Below are positions 11,667-23,150 of a stretch of 64,000 nucleotides of DNA, piece by piece. The notes under the pieces are model-generated. The model saw nothing but the letters and a program-made list of their open reading frames with translations, did no database searches and was not told the origin of the DNA. Both the position numbers and the translations under genes were made by a program. Source of the stretch: Euryodendron excelsum (Eukaryota; Streptophyta; Magnoliopsida; Ericales; Pentaphylacaceae); NCBI GenBank assembly GCA_033060915.1, contig CM065399.1, forward strand, positions 19,495,001 through 19,559,000. The letters run 5' to 3'. Position 1 is the stretch's first letter; each line of letters begins with the position of its first letter.

Positions 11667-11674
11667 TATAAATA
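11667..11674 (+). promoter_or_regulatory. TATA box of LTR A
   Basis: TATAAATA within 'TCTATAAATACAGAGC', a word kept in all seven LTR copies that reach this region. It marks the U3/R promoter. Confidence 0.8.
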
Positions 11675-11717
11675 CAGAGCCTCCTTCAACTTGAAGGAGG
11701 TCCATGAACTTAGTTTG

Positions 11718-11823
11718 AAAACCCTATTCTTCGATATACAAAGCTCGTAAACCCTAGTCTTTTTTAAATTCTCCAAACCCTAGCCTCCATACACAAACCC
11801 TAGCCTTTATACACTAAACCCTA
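11718..11823 (+). promoter_or_regulatory. Telo-box cluster in the LTR A leader
   Basis: Five AAACCCTA motifs occur within about 110 bp, starting about 50 bp after the TATA box. AAACCCTA is the plant telo-box, bound by telomere-repeat-binding factors in many plant promoters and 5' leaders. Other LTR copies keep three to five. Confidence 0.65.
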
Positions 11824-12589
11824 ACTCTCCTATACTCATATACCCTCATATAAGCCTCCAAAGCCTCCATTGAAGACTTGAAGTGCTGTAACTCTAAAGC
11901 TTTTGAAGATCGAAGCAAACACTCGAAGATCAAAACGAAGACTGAAGTGAAGACCGAAGCAAAGTAAGGAAAACAAAGCACGCAAAGTAAAGCAAAATAA
12001 AAAAGACACAAGGTAGGCTTTCTTTTTACGTTTACGCATTCCCACTCTCTCTTCTCCCTTCGAACCTACTTGGGTTTTCTTCTGTTTTAATTCCGCATCT
12101 TCTTCCCCCCTTTCTTTACATGCTTGAAATAAGGGACTTCCTGGTCCATGTGTAGGATTAGGCTATTGGATGGTCACCGTGTCGGGGGCTTTCTTTTAGT
12201 CTAACCAGAGACCATGTGGGTTCAACCCCCTTGATTATGTGGTGAAACCTTTAACCTTGTATGTTCACGACCCCAATTGACATTGTGCATATCATGATCT
12301 TGCATTCCTCCAAAAGTTATTTTTTTCAAACTTGTTTTCAAAAGCTTGCATCCAAATTGTTTTCAAACTTGCATCAAAATCTTCTTTTTCAAAACTTGTT
12401 TTTAAAATCACAATCCTAAGGTGATTCTATCATTTCCATAGTTAGGGTTGCTTTAGGAAAGTGTTACATTTAAAGTGACCAATATGGTCCATATTTTCAA
12501 ATCATTGTTGTTTTCAAAACTACTATCTTAAAGTGGTTCTAGCTATCTTATGGTTAGAATCGCTTTAGGAAAGTGAGATATTTTCATAA

Positions 12590-14160
12590 ACTTTCTAAAA
12601 ATTCTCTCCAATTTCTCTCACAAAATTGTTTCCTAAAAATTGTTTTCTAAAGATTCTCTTCAAAATTCTATTTTCCAAAACTCTTTTTAAACTTCTTTCC
12701 AAAAAAGCTTTTTTCCAAACTCACTCTCTAGAAACACTCCCTAGGCTTCCTTCCTAAAAACTCTTTCCAAACACTCTTTCCTAAAAACTCCTTCCAAAAA
12801 TCTTTTTCCAAAAACTCTCTTTCCAAAATTCACTTTCCAAAAACTCCTTTCTAAGATTTCTTTCCAAAAATCTTCTTTCCAAAAACTCTTTTCCTTGGAG
12901 TCTAAGTCAAGCCCTAGAGCCAACAATTAGGAAACCCTAATTTTCTTGCCGAAAACATGGTTTTCAATATTGCTTTAAAACTTAGGTTTCCAAATCTTAT
13001 TTTCTACATCAAAACTATAGTCTTCCACTTCACCTTCCAAATCCATGCCAAATCTAATCTTCCCTTTAGGAAACCAAATTCAATCCCCTATTTAGGAAAC
13101 TAGATCCAATCGTCCGTTTTTGGAAACAAAATCAAATAATCTCTTTTTAGGAAACAAAATCCAATCTTTTGTTTTAGAAATAAAAATTCAAACCTTTACC
13201 TAATTTCAATCTTTCCTGATCCACTCATTCCTAATCTCATACTTTCCTAAACCTTAAGTTTCCAAAACTTAAATATTTAAATCCTTCCTTAGACTTTAAG
13301 CTTCTAAATCTTTCCCGATTCCAGCCTTTCTTAATTCCACACCTTTCCAAAATTCCAAATTTTCAAATATTTCTTAAACTCAAATCCTTCCTGATTTCAA
13401 GTATTTCTAAAACTCAAACTTTGAATCTTCCTAAAATTCTAAACTTCCTAAATTTCAAATCTTTCCAAATCCAAAACTTTTTAAAATTCAAAACTTTCCA
13501 AAAGCTAAATCTTCCTTTTCCTAATTCAAATCTTTTCAAAAACCAACTTTTTCTTAAAAGTAAACTTTCCTAAATTTCAAACCTTTCTAAATTCAAAACT
13601 TTCCTAAGATAAACATTTCTTAAACTAAACTTTTCCGTATTCAAACTCTTTCCAAAACTTTCTTAAGTCAAAACTTTCTTAAATCTTAAACTTTCTTAAA
13701 TTCTAAACTTTTCAACTTTCAAAACTTTCCTATTTCAAAACTTTTCTGTCTCAAAATATTTCCAATTTCAAAACCTTTCCTATTTTGAAACTCTCCTAAT
13801 TTGAATCTTTCCTAAAATGACACTTTCTTAAAACGAAACTCTCCTCAAATGAAACTTTCCTAATTTGAACCTTTCTTAAATTCCATCTTCCCTAATCTTC
13901 CAAGTCCAACATTCAAGTCAAATTTTTCTTAATTTCAAGTCTTTCCAAAAACTTATCTTTCTTAAATCTAGGTTTCCTAAATCTCAATCTTTCCAAAACA
14001 AGTTCAAATCTTTCCTCCAAGTTCTATCTTTCTAAATGAAAGTCCAATCTTTTTCAATTCTAATTTTTAATTTTCAATCTTCTATTCTAAGTTCAAATCA
14101 AACTCATTTTTCCAATCAAACACTTTTTTGAATCCAACCTTCTATTTTCTATCGGACTCT
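12590..14160 (+). repeat. Pyrimidine-rich degenerate tract in LTR A
   Basis: About 1.5 kb of degenerate 'TTTCCTAAA', 'TTTCCAAAA' and 'AAACTTTC' words. Long accidental open frames arise on both strands and carry no protein motif. Every full LTR of the family has this tract. Confidence 0.8.
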
Positions 14161-14962
14161 TATTCGAACTACGATTGACCTGATTCCTCAAAAAGGATAG
14201 TTAGGCAATCCTCATGGGTGCGGTCACAACCTTTTTCAAGTTTCTAAATCCACAACTTTTTTTAAATTTTCAATTCCATAACTTTTTCTAAATTTCCAAT
14301 TCCAAAATCTATTTTCAAATTTTCAATTTCGATTTCTAGAACTTTCTTTCCGATTCTAAACTTCAAGGCTTTTCAAATCTATTTCCAAATCTATTTTCAA
14401 GCTCTCTTTTCTTGCACTTGCATGTTATGCATCATGTTCTTTTTTAAAAAAATTCTTTTCAAAGTGGATAGTTTTGGACTTTTGTTAGTTGAAGACTCTC
14501 ATAGGTGAATCTAGGGTGAATAGACATGTAAGTACCGCAAGGACGGGGTAGGGTGATGGCTTAGTGTGTCTTCCCTACACGTAACCAACTACCGAACCTA
14601 GGATCACTGTTTTCATAGACCAAAATGGAGTTATTTTTTCTAAAAAGGGCTTAAATGTTTTCTAAAGGTTGCTAAATAACCTATTTTCCTAAAACCCCTC
14701 TCTTGAGGAAGTATTTTCAAAATCGTTTTCAAAAATCCTAAGTATAATCTTTGGATTGTGCTTAGTTTTTAGGTGACCTAACTCACCTTAATCAAGTCAG
14801 GTGGCAACTCCAAAAATTTTTCAAAAGCCCTTTATTCAAATCAATCTTCCATTTAAACCTAGTCGCACTCATTCTTTTAGGAGGGTGAGTTCTAACGAGA
14901 GAGTATAGTATTTTTTCCACTTGTATGTGTATTCCTCGAGTGCGAAAAATCTAGGCGCAACA

Positions 14963-15358
14963 TCTTTCAGGTGACTTAAAGGACCAGGGGGCCAGTAAGT
15001 CACCTCCAACAGTCAACAAGAGCTGAGCCAAAGAATTCAAGGAAGGACCAGTCCGAGTAAGAAGATAGGGAAACTAAAAAAGAAAGGGGCAATCGATGTT
15101 GTGAAAGGCACAAATGTCAAAGATAGAGAACTCAAGAGACACCCCACAAACAAAGGCCTCCAGAGTCCTAGCATCCTTGTCAAAGGCATGGATATTAACA
15201 TAAAACTCTCTTACAAGTTCTTGGCAAGCAAACATAGAATAGAGAGCAAGTTTAGACCAACCCCACTTAGTAAAATAGGCAAAAATAAAGATCTTATTGA
15301 ACTAATAAAAAATGATCTCACAAGACACAAAGACAGGTCTAGAATTAAAAACCCTATT
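14963..15358 (-). pseudogene. N-terminal part of the element H plant-transposon-protein ORF
   Basis: Read on the minus strand, it translates around 'KWGWSKLALYSMF' and 'ELVREFYVNIHAFDKDA', then 'AFVCGVSLEFSIFDICAF'. The G-W-x-K-(L/F) plus V-R-E-F-Y-(V/A)-N block is typical of the plant transposon-associated protein. Two in-frame TAG codons and a frame change relative to 10191-10799 show decay. Before LTR A inserted, these two pieces were contiguous. LTR B truncates the piece on its right at 15359, so the start codon is missing. Confidence 0.6.
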
Positions 15359-15559
15359 TGTAAGCACCTCATTTTTTACCGCTCGGTGGTCTGCAGTCTG
15401 TCCAGGCTTGTATTCAAGTTAACGCGGATATATTTTGAGTCAAATCAACTTTCTAAGTCTAATCCCGTCTAACCATCGCTTCGCGGGCCCACTAGGCCCA
15501 AATAGAGGCAAAATGACCAAAATGTCCTTAGAGGCATTGTTCGGTCCAATTTCAAAATC

Positions 15560-15830
15560 AGGCGCGTCTTTTCGAAGGCGGTAAGTCCCCTTTCCATATT
15601 CCCATAAGCACGTCTTTCTGAAGACGGTAAGTACCCTTTTCATATTCCAATAGGTGCGTCTTTCCGAAGACGGTAAGTCCCCTTTTCATATTCCAATAGG
15701 CGCGTCTTTCCGAATACGGTAAGTCTCCTTTTCATATTCCAATAGGCGCATCTTTCCAAAGACAGTAAGTCCCCTTTTCGATTCCAATAGGCACGTCTTT
15801 CCAAAGACGGTAAGTCCCCTTTCCAACCCC
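15560..15830 (+). repeat. U3 short tandem array of LTR B (about 45-bp unit)
   Basis: Six or seven copies of a unit built on 'GCGCGTCTTTCCGAAGACGG' plus 'TAAGTCCCC', spaced by 'TTTTCATATTCCAATA'. Each unit contains a CGTCTT-TCCG-AAGACG hairpin. Confidence 0.8.
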
Positions 15831-17169
15831 TTTTCCAATTCCAATTCCAATCCTTCTCTCGAGAAAGTTGATTCCTTGAGACGGTAAGTTTATCCAATCC
15901 AGCACGTTTTCCAGAGAAAGTTTCTTCGGAACGGTAAGTCCCTTTAAACCTGTTGACAGAGACGAGACCCTAAGTCCCCTAGATGGTAGAACGGTCCACC
16001 TTTGGCGCCTGCTAGCCTGCCAATGTAAAAATGTCCATTTTGACACGCCTTCTGAGAAAGTTGACTTCTCAAGTGCTAAGTCCCTTTAGCAACTTTCCGA
16101 GATCAGGCAATCTTGGGAATGATTGCGAACCGTCAGAGTAGCGGAACTACTTGTAAACATCGCAATCGTCAGAGTAACAGAAATACTCGCAAATAGGTCG
16201 ATATAGGGAATTGCCAACAAATCCCTGTATCAGGAGACCGTTGTCAGAGTGGCAGAAACACTCAAAACCCAGGTCAACACCAGTGCCTGCTAGTCCACTT
16301 TGGTGAAAAATAACCAAATTGCCTCTACGGCCATTTTCTGGCATGTTTCTCGAGATAATACCTAAGTCTTCAGAATGGTAAGTTCACCCTTCCAAGATCG
16401 TCTTAGAGACAATCCGACATGATTAGGTGCCTTCTAGTCAGTTTTGGGCCAATTTCAAAGCTTTTCGGTCAAGATGACCATTTTGCCCCTAGGCATCCGA
16501 ATGCCCCGAGAACTATATCGGCTCTGGGGTATCAAACTAGTAATCTCCTGAGAATGCTTTTTATAGTATCCTCAACCTTCCTTTATCTTTCTAGATCATT
16601 TCGAGTCAGTTCCGACAAACCCGGTGCCAAATGACCATTTTGCCCCTATTGGGCCGGTTGTCTTTTCCGACCACACCGGCTCTGGGAATCAAATCGGTAG
16701 CCTTTTGGAAACATTCTAAATAATGTTTTCAAATCTCGAGTCTTCTTCTGGGACATTCTGAGTCCGTCCCGGTAGCTTTCCAATCCAGTTGACCGTTTTG
16801 CCCCTAATGGCTCGGTCAGCCCTTCCGACAAATCTTGTTATCCTTTTTCAAGTCTACTACCTTCGGGACACTGTTTTAAGTGTTCCTATTGTTTTTTGGC
16901 CTTCTGGGCCATTACCGATCCCTTAAATGCTTCCCGGACTTTCCGGAGTCACTCCTAGTGAAGCCAGGCTAAAAATTGCATGGTAGTTACTAGTACAGGC
17001 GCGCAAATCTTCTCAAGATATGTTGCTTGCCGAACTTAAAACTTCCTTAACTGGCTGGCGCCATTAGTAATGGTGCCAAGCCAATATTTGGGCTAGCACC
17101 ACTATGAGTGGCGCCAGAAGCATTTTTGGCCTAGCGCCACTACAACAAGCGCTAGGTCATTCGTTTGTC

Positions 17170-17177
17170 TATAAATA
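17170..17177 (+). promoter_or_regulatory. TATA box of LTR B
   Basis: TATAAATA in the family context TCTATAAATACAGAGC. The upstream hairpin region at about 17056-17150 is present but its arms are mismatched. Confidence 0.75.
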
Positions 17178-19059
17178 CAGAGCTTCTTCCGGCGTGAAAG
17201 GGGTTCAAAAACTCAGTCTAAAAACCCTACTTTTCAATATACAGAGCTCGTAACCTCTCTAAACTCTAGTCTCCTTAGGTTTTCCAAACCCTAGCCTCCA
17301 TACACAAACCCTATCCTCCTATACACTCACATACACTTCTATACACTCATACACTAGCCTTCAAAGCCTCCATTGAAGACTTGAAGTGCTGCAATCTGAA
17401 GCTCTTAAAGATCAAAGCAAACACTTGAGGATCAAGGCAAAGATCAAGACGAAGACTGAAGTGAAGACTACAAGCAAAGCACGCAAAGCTAAGCAAAATA
17501 AAGAAGACATAAGGTAGGCTTTCTCTTTAAGTTTACGCATCTTCCCTCTCTCTTCTCTCTCCTAACCCACTTGAGTTTTCTTCTATTTTAATCCCCTATC
17601 TTCTTACCCCCTTCTTGCATGTTTGAAATAAGGGAATTCCTGGTCCATGTATAGGATTAGACTATTGGAGAGTCACCGTGTCGAGGGCTTTCTTTTAGTC
17701 TAACCGGAGACTACGTAGGTTCGGCCCCTTTGATTATATGGTGAAGCCTTTAACCTTGTATGTTCTCGACCCCAATTTGCATTGTGCATATCATGATCTT
17801 GCATTCCTCCAAAGTTTGTTTTAAACTTGTTTTCAAAAGCTTGCAGTAAACTTGTTTTCAAACACTTACATCAAAATCTTCTTTTTCAGAACTTGTTTTC
17901 AAAATCACAATGCTAAGGTGATTCTAGCCTGTCCATGGCTAGGATTGCTTTAGGAAAGTGTTACATTTAAAGTAACCAATATGGTCCATATTTTCAAAAC
18001 CTTTGTTGTTTTCAAAACCACTATCTTAAAGTGGTTCTAATATTTTTATGGTTAGAATCGTTTTAGGAAAGTGAGATATTTTATATACTTTCTAAAAACT
18101 CTTTTTCAAATCTTTCTTTCAAAAAATCCCTTTTTCAACATGCTTTCTAAAAACTCTCTCCAATCTTATTTCCAAAATTGTTTTCAAAAGCTCCCTCCAA
18201 AAATCTACTTTTCAAAACTTCTTTTTAAACTCCTTTCCAAAAAGCTCTCTTCAAAATTTCTTTCCTAAAAACACTTCCTAGGTTTCTTTCTTAGAAAACT
18301 CTTTCCCTAAATCTCTTTCCTAAAAATTCTGTCCAACAGTCTCCTTCCAAAAATCACCTTTTAAAAACTGTCTTTTGAAATTCACTTTCTAAAAACTCCT
18401 CTCTAGGATTTCTTTCCCAAAAATCTCCCTTTCTAAAAAAACTCACTTTCCAAAAATCCATTTTCTTAGTGTCCAAGTTAAACCTTAGTGCCAAGGATTA
18501 GGAAACCCTAATTTTCCTTCCCAAAAACATGATTCCAATCCCTTATTTTGGCCTCAAAACCTAGGTTTCCAAAATCTCTTACTTTCTACATCAAAATTAT
18601 ATATATATTTCCAAAACCTATTTTCTACATCAAAACTATTGTCTTCCCAAATCTAGAATTTTCAAAACTCCATCTTTCCAAATTCATGCCAAATCCAATC
18701 TCCCATTTAGGAAACTAGATCCTATCCTCCATTTTTTGAAGCAAAATCAAAACATTTCTTTTTAGAAACAAAATCCAATCCCTTGCTTTAGGAAATGGGA
18801 ATCTCAATCAGTCCAAACCCAAACTTTCCTAATTCAACTCCTTCCTAATCTAGTACTTTCCTAAACCTTAAGTTTTCTAAACTTAAACTTTTAAATCTTT
18901 CCTTAAACTTTAAGCTTTCAAACCTTTCTTAATTTCATCCCTTTCCAAATCTAAGTTTTCAAACCCTTCTTAAACTCAAAACCTTTCCTAATTTCAAGAA
19001 TTTCTAAAACTTAAACTTTGAATTTTTTTAAAATTCTAAACTTCCCTAAACTTTAAAAT

Positions 19060-20504
19060 GGGATCATTTGGCTTAAATTCTTAACCCTCGAGGCTTTGGC
19101 AATAGCTTACCTGACCTTTGACAAAGTGATGAGCAACTAGCCTTTCAATCCTAGGAGACTTTGTTTTTGGACCGTAATGTAGGTTAGGTTATGAGGTTTT
19201 AAAACAATGGGATATATAGGCTCAAATTTGATGTCGCTTTCAGTAGGGCTTACATCCATATCATTCTTGATTGTTTTTCGGGCAAGGTTAGCATCCTTCT
19301 TTAGCTTTGACAACATGTTTGGCTCATTTAGATCAAGCAATCTATTGTCAATCGGAGTGGACTTTAATAGGGTTGTAATGTAGGCCATGGTTTAGGGTTT
19401 AACAAGAAAAGGTAGAGGCTCAAACGTACAACTTCTATTGGGCTTCTTTTCACCTAGGATCACCTTTCGACTTTCCTTCCTCCCTTTACTCTATATGCCT
19501 CAAAATGCCATGAAATGACTCTTTTCTCTTTCGGTCTTTCTATATGCTTTTCAAGATGACACAAATATGACTTTCTTCAGACTTTCTCTCATATATGCTT
19601 CCTTTTTTTTTTTTTTTTTGGGCCTTTTGCCCCTTGGCAACTATTTCTTTTTGCTTTTCTTTTTCTTCTATTTTCCCTTTTTTTTCTTTTTATGAGATGA
19701 TCATTTTTACAACTTCTTTCTCTCAGATCTTTTCCTTAGCATTTCAATTTAACCTATTGTGGGCAGTGACCCCTAGGTTGGGGTTTTTTCTTAAAAAGGA
19801 AAGTAATAGGCTCAAAGGGTTTGACAATGGCTGATTTGGACTGTATAGGAGATTAAATGAAGGCCTCTCTTCACTTTGAACTAGATTGCTTAATCCATAA
19901 AGCCTTCAATATTGTTTTAGCTTGATGAAGGTTGAATGACACGCTTTACGGAGTTTCAGTTATTTGTCTGCCCTAGTGTGGGGAGACGGTCTTGGATCAG
20001 GGTTGACAAGGAATCTTTCACTTTCTGCGAGGCACTAGTGGATTAAGAAAAGGGGATATGAACATTTTTTTTCTTTTTCTTTATGGAAAAATAAAAGATG
20101 GCTCGTCTTCCTTTCGATAGTCTGGCCACACATTGCTTAGTTTCGGTGTCCTGCAAGTGTTGCTTTTGGGGTAGTGTCCTCACTCATCTTCATCCTCTAT
20201 TTTTTCGAAAAGTTGATCAATCGGCGAGTGCCTAACTCATGCTATCATACCCTTCAAGTCAGGTTCTCTATAAGATAGACCATGCCCTTTGTGTAAGAAG
20301 CATTCACCATTCACAAGAGAAATATAAGATAACCACACTGAATGAAAAGACTATCATTTTATTCTTTTAATGAAAAGCATAGAGTTCCTTAAGCAATATG
20401 GAAATGCAAACATCAATTTAAAGATGCAAAATAGAAGGGATAGAAAGAAAGTGGGTGAAAACACCCCTCTCTTGTACACTTCTTAATAAGAACCCCTCTC
20501 AGTA
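19060..20504 (-). mobile_element. Internal (non-LTR) segment of a Tat/Ogre-like element, inverted
   Basis: Read on the minus strand, this is collinear with 48690-50145 of element D: the start (about 20480) matches D near 48700, and the end (about 19061) matches D near 50145. It includes a minus-strand open frame, 19388-19137 (83 codons), whose peptide 'YITTLLKS' is shared with D near 49830. I do not recognise a function. It is non-coding or decayed spacer downstream of gag in D. Confidence 0.75.
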
Positions 20505-22552
20505 AACCTTTTGAAGAGAGTTTCTAAGAAGGAGCTTGAAGAAAGTTTTTAGAAAGTGAAATTTTGAAGATAACTTTTGGAAAGGAGTTTGAAAAGAGCT
20601 TTTTGGAAAATAGATTTCTAGAGAGAACTTTAGAAAGGAATTTTTGAAAAGCAATTTTGAAAGGGGTTTGAATATGGACTTTTTGAAAACCTTTTGAATG
20701 TCTCACTTTCCTAAAACGATTCTTACCATGAAAAGATTAGAACCATTCTAAGTTTGTGGTTTTGAAAACAACATGGATTTGAAATAAGGACCAATATGAT
20801 CCTATTGAATATCACACCCTTTTAAAACAACCCTAACCATGGAATGGCTAGAATCATCTTAAAATTGTGGTTTTGATGGAAAACAAGTTAGGGTTTACAC
20901 CCAAAATATGGACCTTGATGGTCACAACGAATATAACACTTTCCTAAAGCCACCCTAACCATGGAGGGGCTAGAATCACTCTAGGAACGTGATTTTGAAA
21001 ACAAGATTTTGAATGCAAATTTTGAAAGATGAATTTGATGCAAACTTTGAAAATAACTTTTGAAAATACTTTTGAAGAGATGTATGAACATGACATGCAC
21101 AATGCAATTAAGGCCGTGAACATGCAAGGTTAGCTTCACCGCATAATCAAGGGGACTGAATTCATATGGTCTAAGGTTGAATTAGAAGAAAGCCCTTGAC
21201 ACGGTGACTTTCAACCATTCTTCCTACACATGACTCGGGAAAACCCTTGTTTCAAGTATATAAGAAAGGGGGGAAGAATATAGGGGATTAAAATAGAAGA
21301 AAACCCAAGTGGGTTAGGATGAAGAAAAAAGAGGGGGGAAATACATAAAGAGAGATGGGGGAAATACATAAACATAAAGCGAGAGCCTACCTTGTATTCT
21401 TCTTGTTTTCTTGCTTTGTTTGGTTTGCTTTGCTTGATCCTTGAGAACTTCCAAGTTGCAGTACCTTGAGTCTTCAATGGAGGTTTTGGAGGCTTGTGTA
21501 TGAGTGTATGAAGTGTGTATAGATATTAATGGTAAGTGTATGGTGGCTAGGGTTTGAAGAGGCTACAGAGATTAGGGTTTTGGAAAGACTTCGAGCTTTG
21601 TAATTTGAAAAGCAGAGTTTTTGGACTAAGTTTATGAACCCTTTTCACGCAGGGAAAGGCTCTGTATTTATAGATAGAAGATTGACTTGGTGCCTATTGC
21701 AGTGGCGCTAGGCAAAATTTCCTTCTAACGCCATTCAGGCCAATTTTTGGCTTAGCGCTAGCCACTTAGGAAAGTTTTAAGGTCAACAAACAATGTATCT
21801 TTCAACCTTTGATACGCAAGGCAAAAGATTTGGGTGCCTGTATCAGTGACTACCATGCAATTTTTTGCTTGACTTCACTAGAAGTGACTCTGGAAGGTCC
21901 AAGAATGTTCTAGAAGACCGAGAATGGTCTAGTAGGCCAGAAAGAATTCCTCAAAATAATGTCCTAGGGGGGTGGCGGACTTGAAAAACAATGTTGGGAT
22001 GGTCACCCGAACTATTAGGGGCAAAATGGTCAACTAGACTGAAAAACCACCAAAATGGACTCAGAATGACTCATGAGAGGACTTAAAGGTTTCCGGTTTG
22101 ATACCCAGAGCCGGTGTGGTTAGAAAAGGCGATCGGCCCACCAGGGGCAAAATGGTCATTTTGCACCGGGCTTGCCAGAATAGACTTGGAATGATCTAGA
22201 AAGGTATTGGAAGGCTAAGAATACTATTAGAAGCATTCTCGAAAAACTATTGGTTTGACACCTAGAGTCGGTGTGGTTCTCGGAGGCACTCAGATGCCTA
22301 GAGGCAAAATTGTTGTTCTGACCAAACAGTCTCGCAATTGGTCTGAAACCGACAAGAAGGCACTTAAGTATGCCAAATCATCTTTAGGATGATCTTGGAA
22401 GGGTGGACTTACAGCTTTGAGGACTTAGGTTCTTTCTCGAGAAGCGTCCTAAAAAGATCTAAGCGGCAGTTTGGTCATTTTTCACCAGAGTGGGCTAGCA
22501 GACACTAGTGTTAACCCAAGTTTTGAGTGTTTTCGTCACTTTGACGGCCTGT
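20505..22552 (-). mobile_element. LTR F, minus orientation, left part
   Basis: Minus-oriented family LTR: the pyrimidine tract appears as purine-rich G/A sequence (20505-20700), followed by the leader. The TATA box is inverted at 21665-21672, and U3 repeats run to 22552. Element D interrupts it here; F resumes at 58862 and ends at 59669. At its left edge F stops inside the pyrimidine tract and joins family internal sequence, so its true 3' end is missing. Confidence 0.8.
21665..21672 (-). promoter_or_regulatory. TATA box of LTR F
   Basis: TATTTATA on the plus strand is TATAAATA on the minus strand, in the conserved CTGTATTTATAGA context. Confidence 0.7.
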
Positions 22553-22749
22553 TGTAAGCACCCCATTTTTTACCGCTCGGCAGTCTATGGTCCGTCCAGA
22601 CTCGTACTCAAGTCAATATGGATGTATTCCAATCGAACTCAACTCTCTAGTTCTAATCCCGTTTATCCATCTCTTTGCGGGCCCACCAGGACCAAGTAAA
22701 GGCAAAATAACTGAAATATTGTTAGGGGCATTATTCGGTCTAATTCCAA

Positions 22750-23150
22750 ATTAGGCGCGTCTTTCCGAAGGCGGTAAGTCCCCTTTCCATAGTCCAATAG
22801 GCGCGTCTTTCCGAAGATGGTAAGTCCCCTTTCTAATTCCAAATTAGGCGCATCTTTCCAAAGACGGTAAGTCCCTTTTCTAATTCCAAATCAGACGCGT
22901 CTTTCTGAAGACGGTAAGTCCCCTTTCTAATTCTAAATCAGGCGCATCTTTCCGAAGACGGTAAATCCCCATTCTAATTCCAAATTAGGCGCGTCTTTTC
23001 GAAGATGGTAAGTCCCCTTTCCAATTCCAAATCAGGCGCGTCTTTTCGAAGACGATAAGTCCCCTTTCCAATTCAAATCAGGCGTGACTTTCTGAAGACG
23101 GCAAGTCCCTTTTCCAATTCCAAATCAGGCACGTCTTTCCAGAGACGGTA
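22750..23150 (+). repeat. Short U3 tandem array (about 45-bp unit) in the D 5' LTR
   Basis: Eight or nine units carry a version of GCGCGTCTTTCCGAAGACGG followed by TAAGTCCCCTTTC. The 3' LTR of the same element has only about five, so the array has changed length since insertion, or one LTR lost units. Confidence 0.8.

Larger units (their letters stand above)
10800..14962 (+). mobile_element. Solo giant LTR A (Tat/Ogre-like), 4.16 kb
   Basis: Begins TGTAAGCACCCC and ends GGCGCAACA. No PBS follows: the next bases return to element H. Flanks TGTTT (10795-10799) and TCTTT (14963-14967) form a 5-bp TSD with one mismatch, so this is a solo LTR left by LTR-LTR recombination. Compared with its relatives it lacks roughly 1 kb of U3, including the array with the CGTCTT/AAGACG hairpin. 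It joins 'GAAGCTAAATGACC' directly to the 155-165 bp repeats. Confidence 0.85.
15359..19059 (+). mobile_element. LTR B, plus orientation, truncated in its 3' part
   Basis: Begins TGTAAGCACCTC and follows the family consensus through U3, TATA box (17170-17177), leader, and into the pyrimidine-rich tract. It stops at about 19059, roughly 1.2 kb short of the usual GCGCAACA end. The base before the start is in element H (CTATT). The join is to internal sequence of the same family in the opposite orientation, with a short AAAAT-like overlap. No TSD is identifiable. Confidence 0.8.

Noticed and set aside
11718..11823. Interstitial telomere sequence
   Set aside because: AAACCCTA motifs are spaced and mixed with other sequence, not head-to-tail; they are telo-boxes of the LTR leader.
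12741..12926. Repetitive Phe/Lys/Glu peptides in the CT tract (also 18071-18268, 27019-27370, 33049-33441, 57072-57308, 58122-58319)
   Set aside because: They are translations of the TTTCCTAAA/TTCCAAAA quasi-repeat in LTRs and shift with the repeat, not proteins.
15560..15830. GGTAAGT splice donors in each short U3 repeat
   Set aside because: They lie upstream of the TATA box, so they are not in the element's own transcript; most likely incidental.
22750..23150. Regularly spaced palindromic repeats resembling a CRISPR array
   Set aside because: The hairpin units are 40-45 bp apart with similar, not unique, spacers; they recur in every LTR of a plant retrotransposon, with no cas genes.
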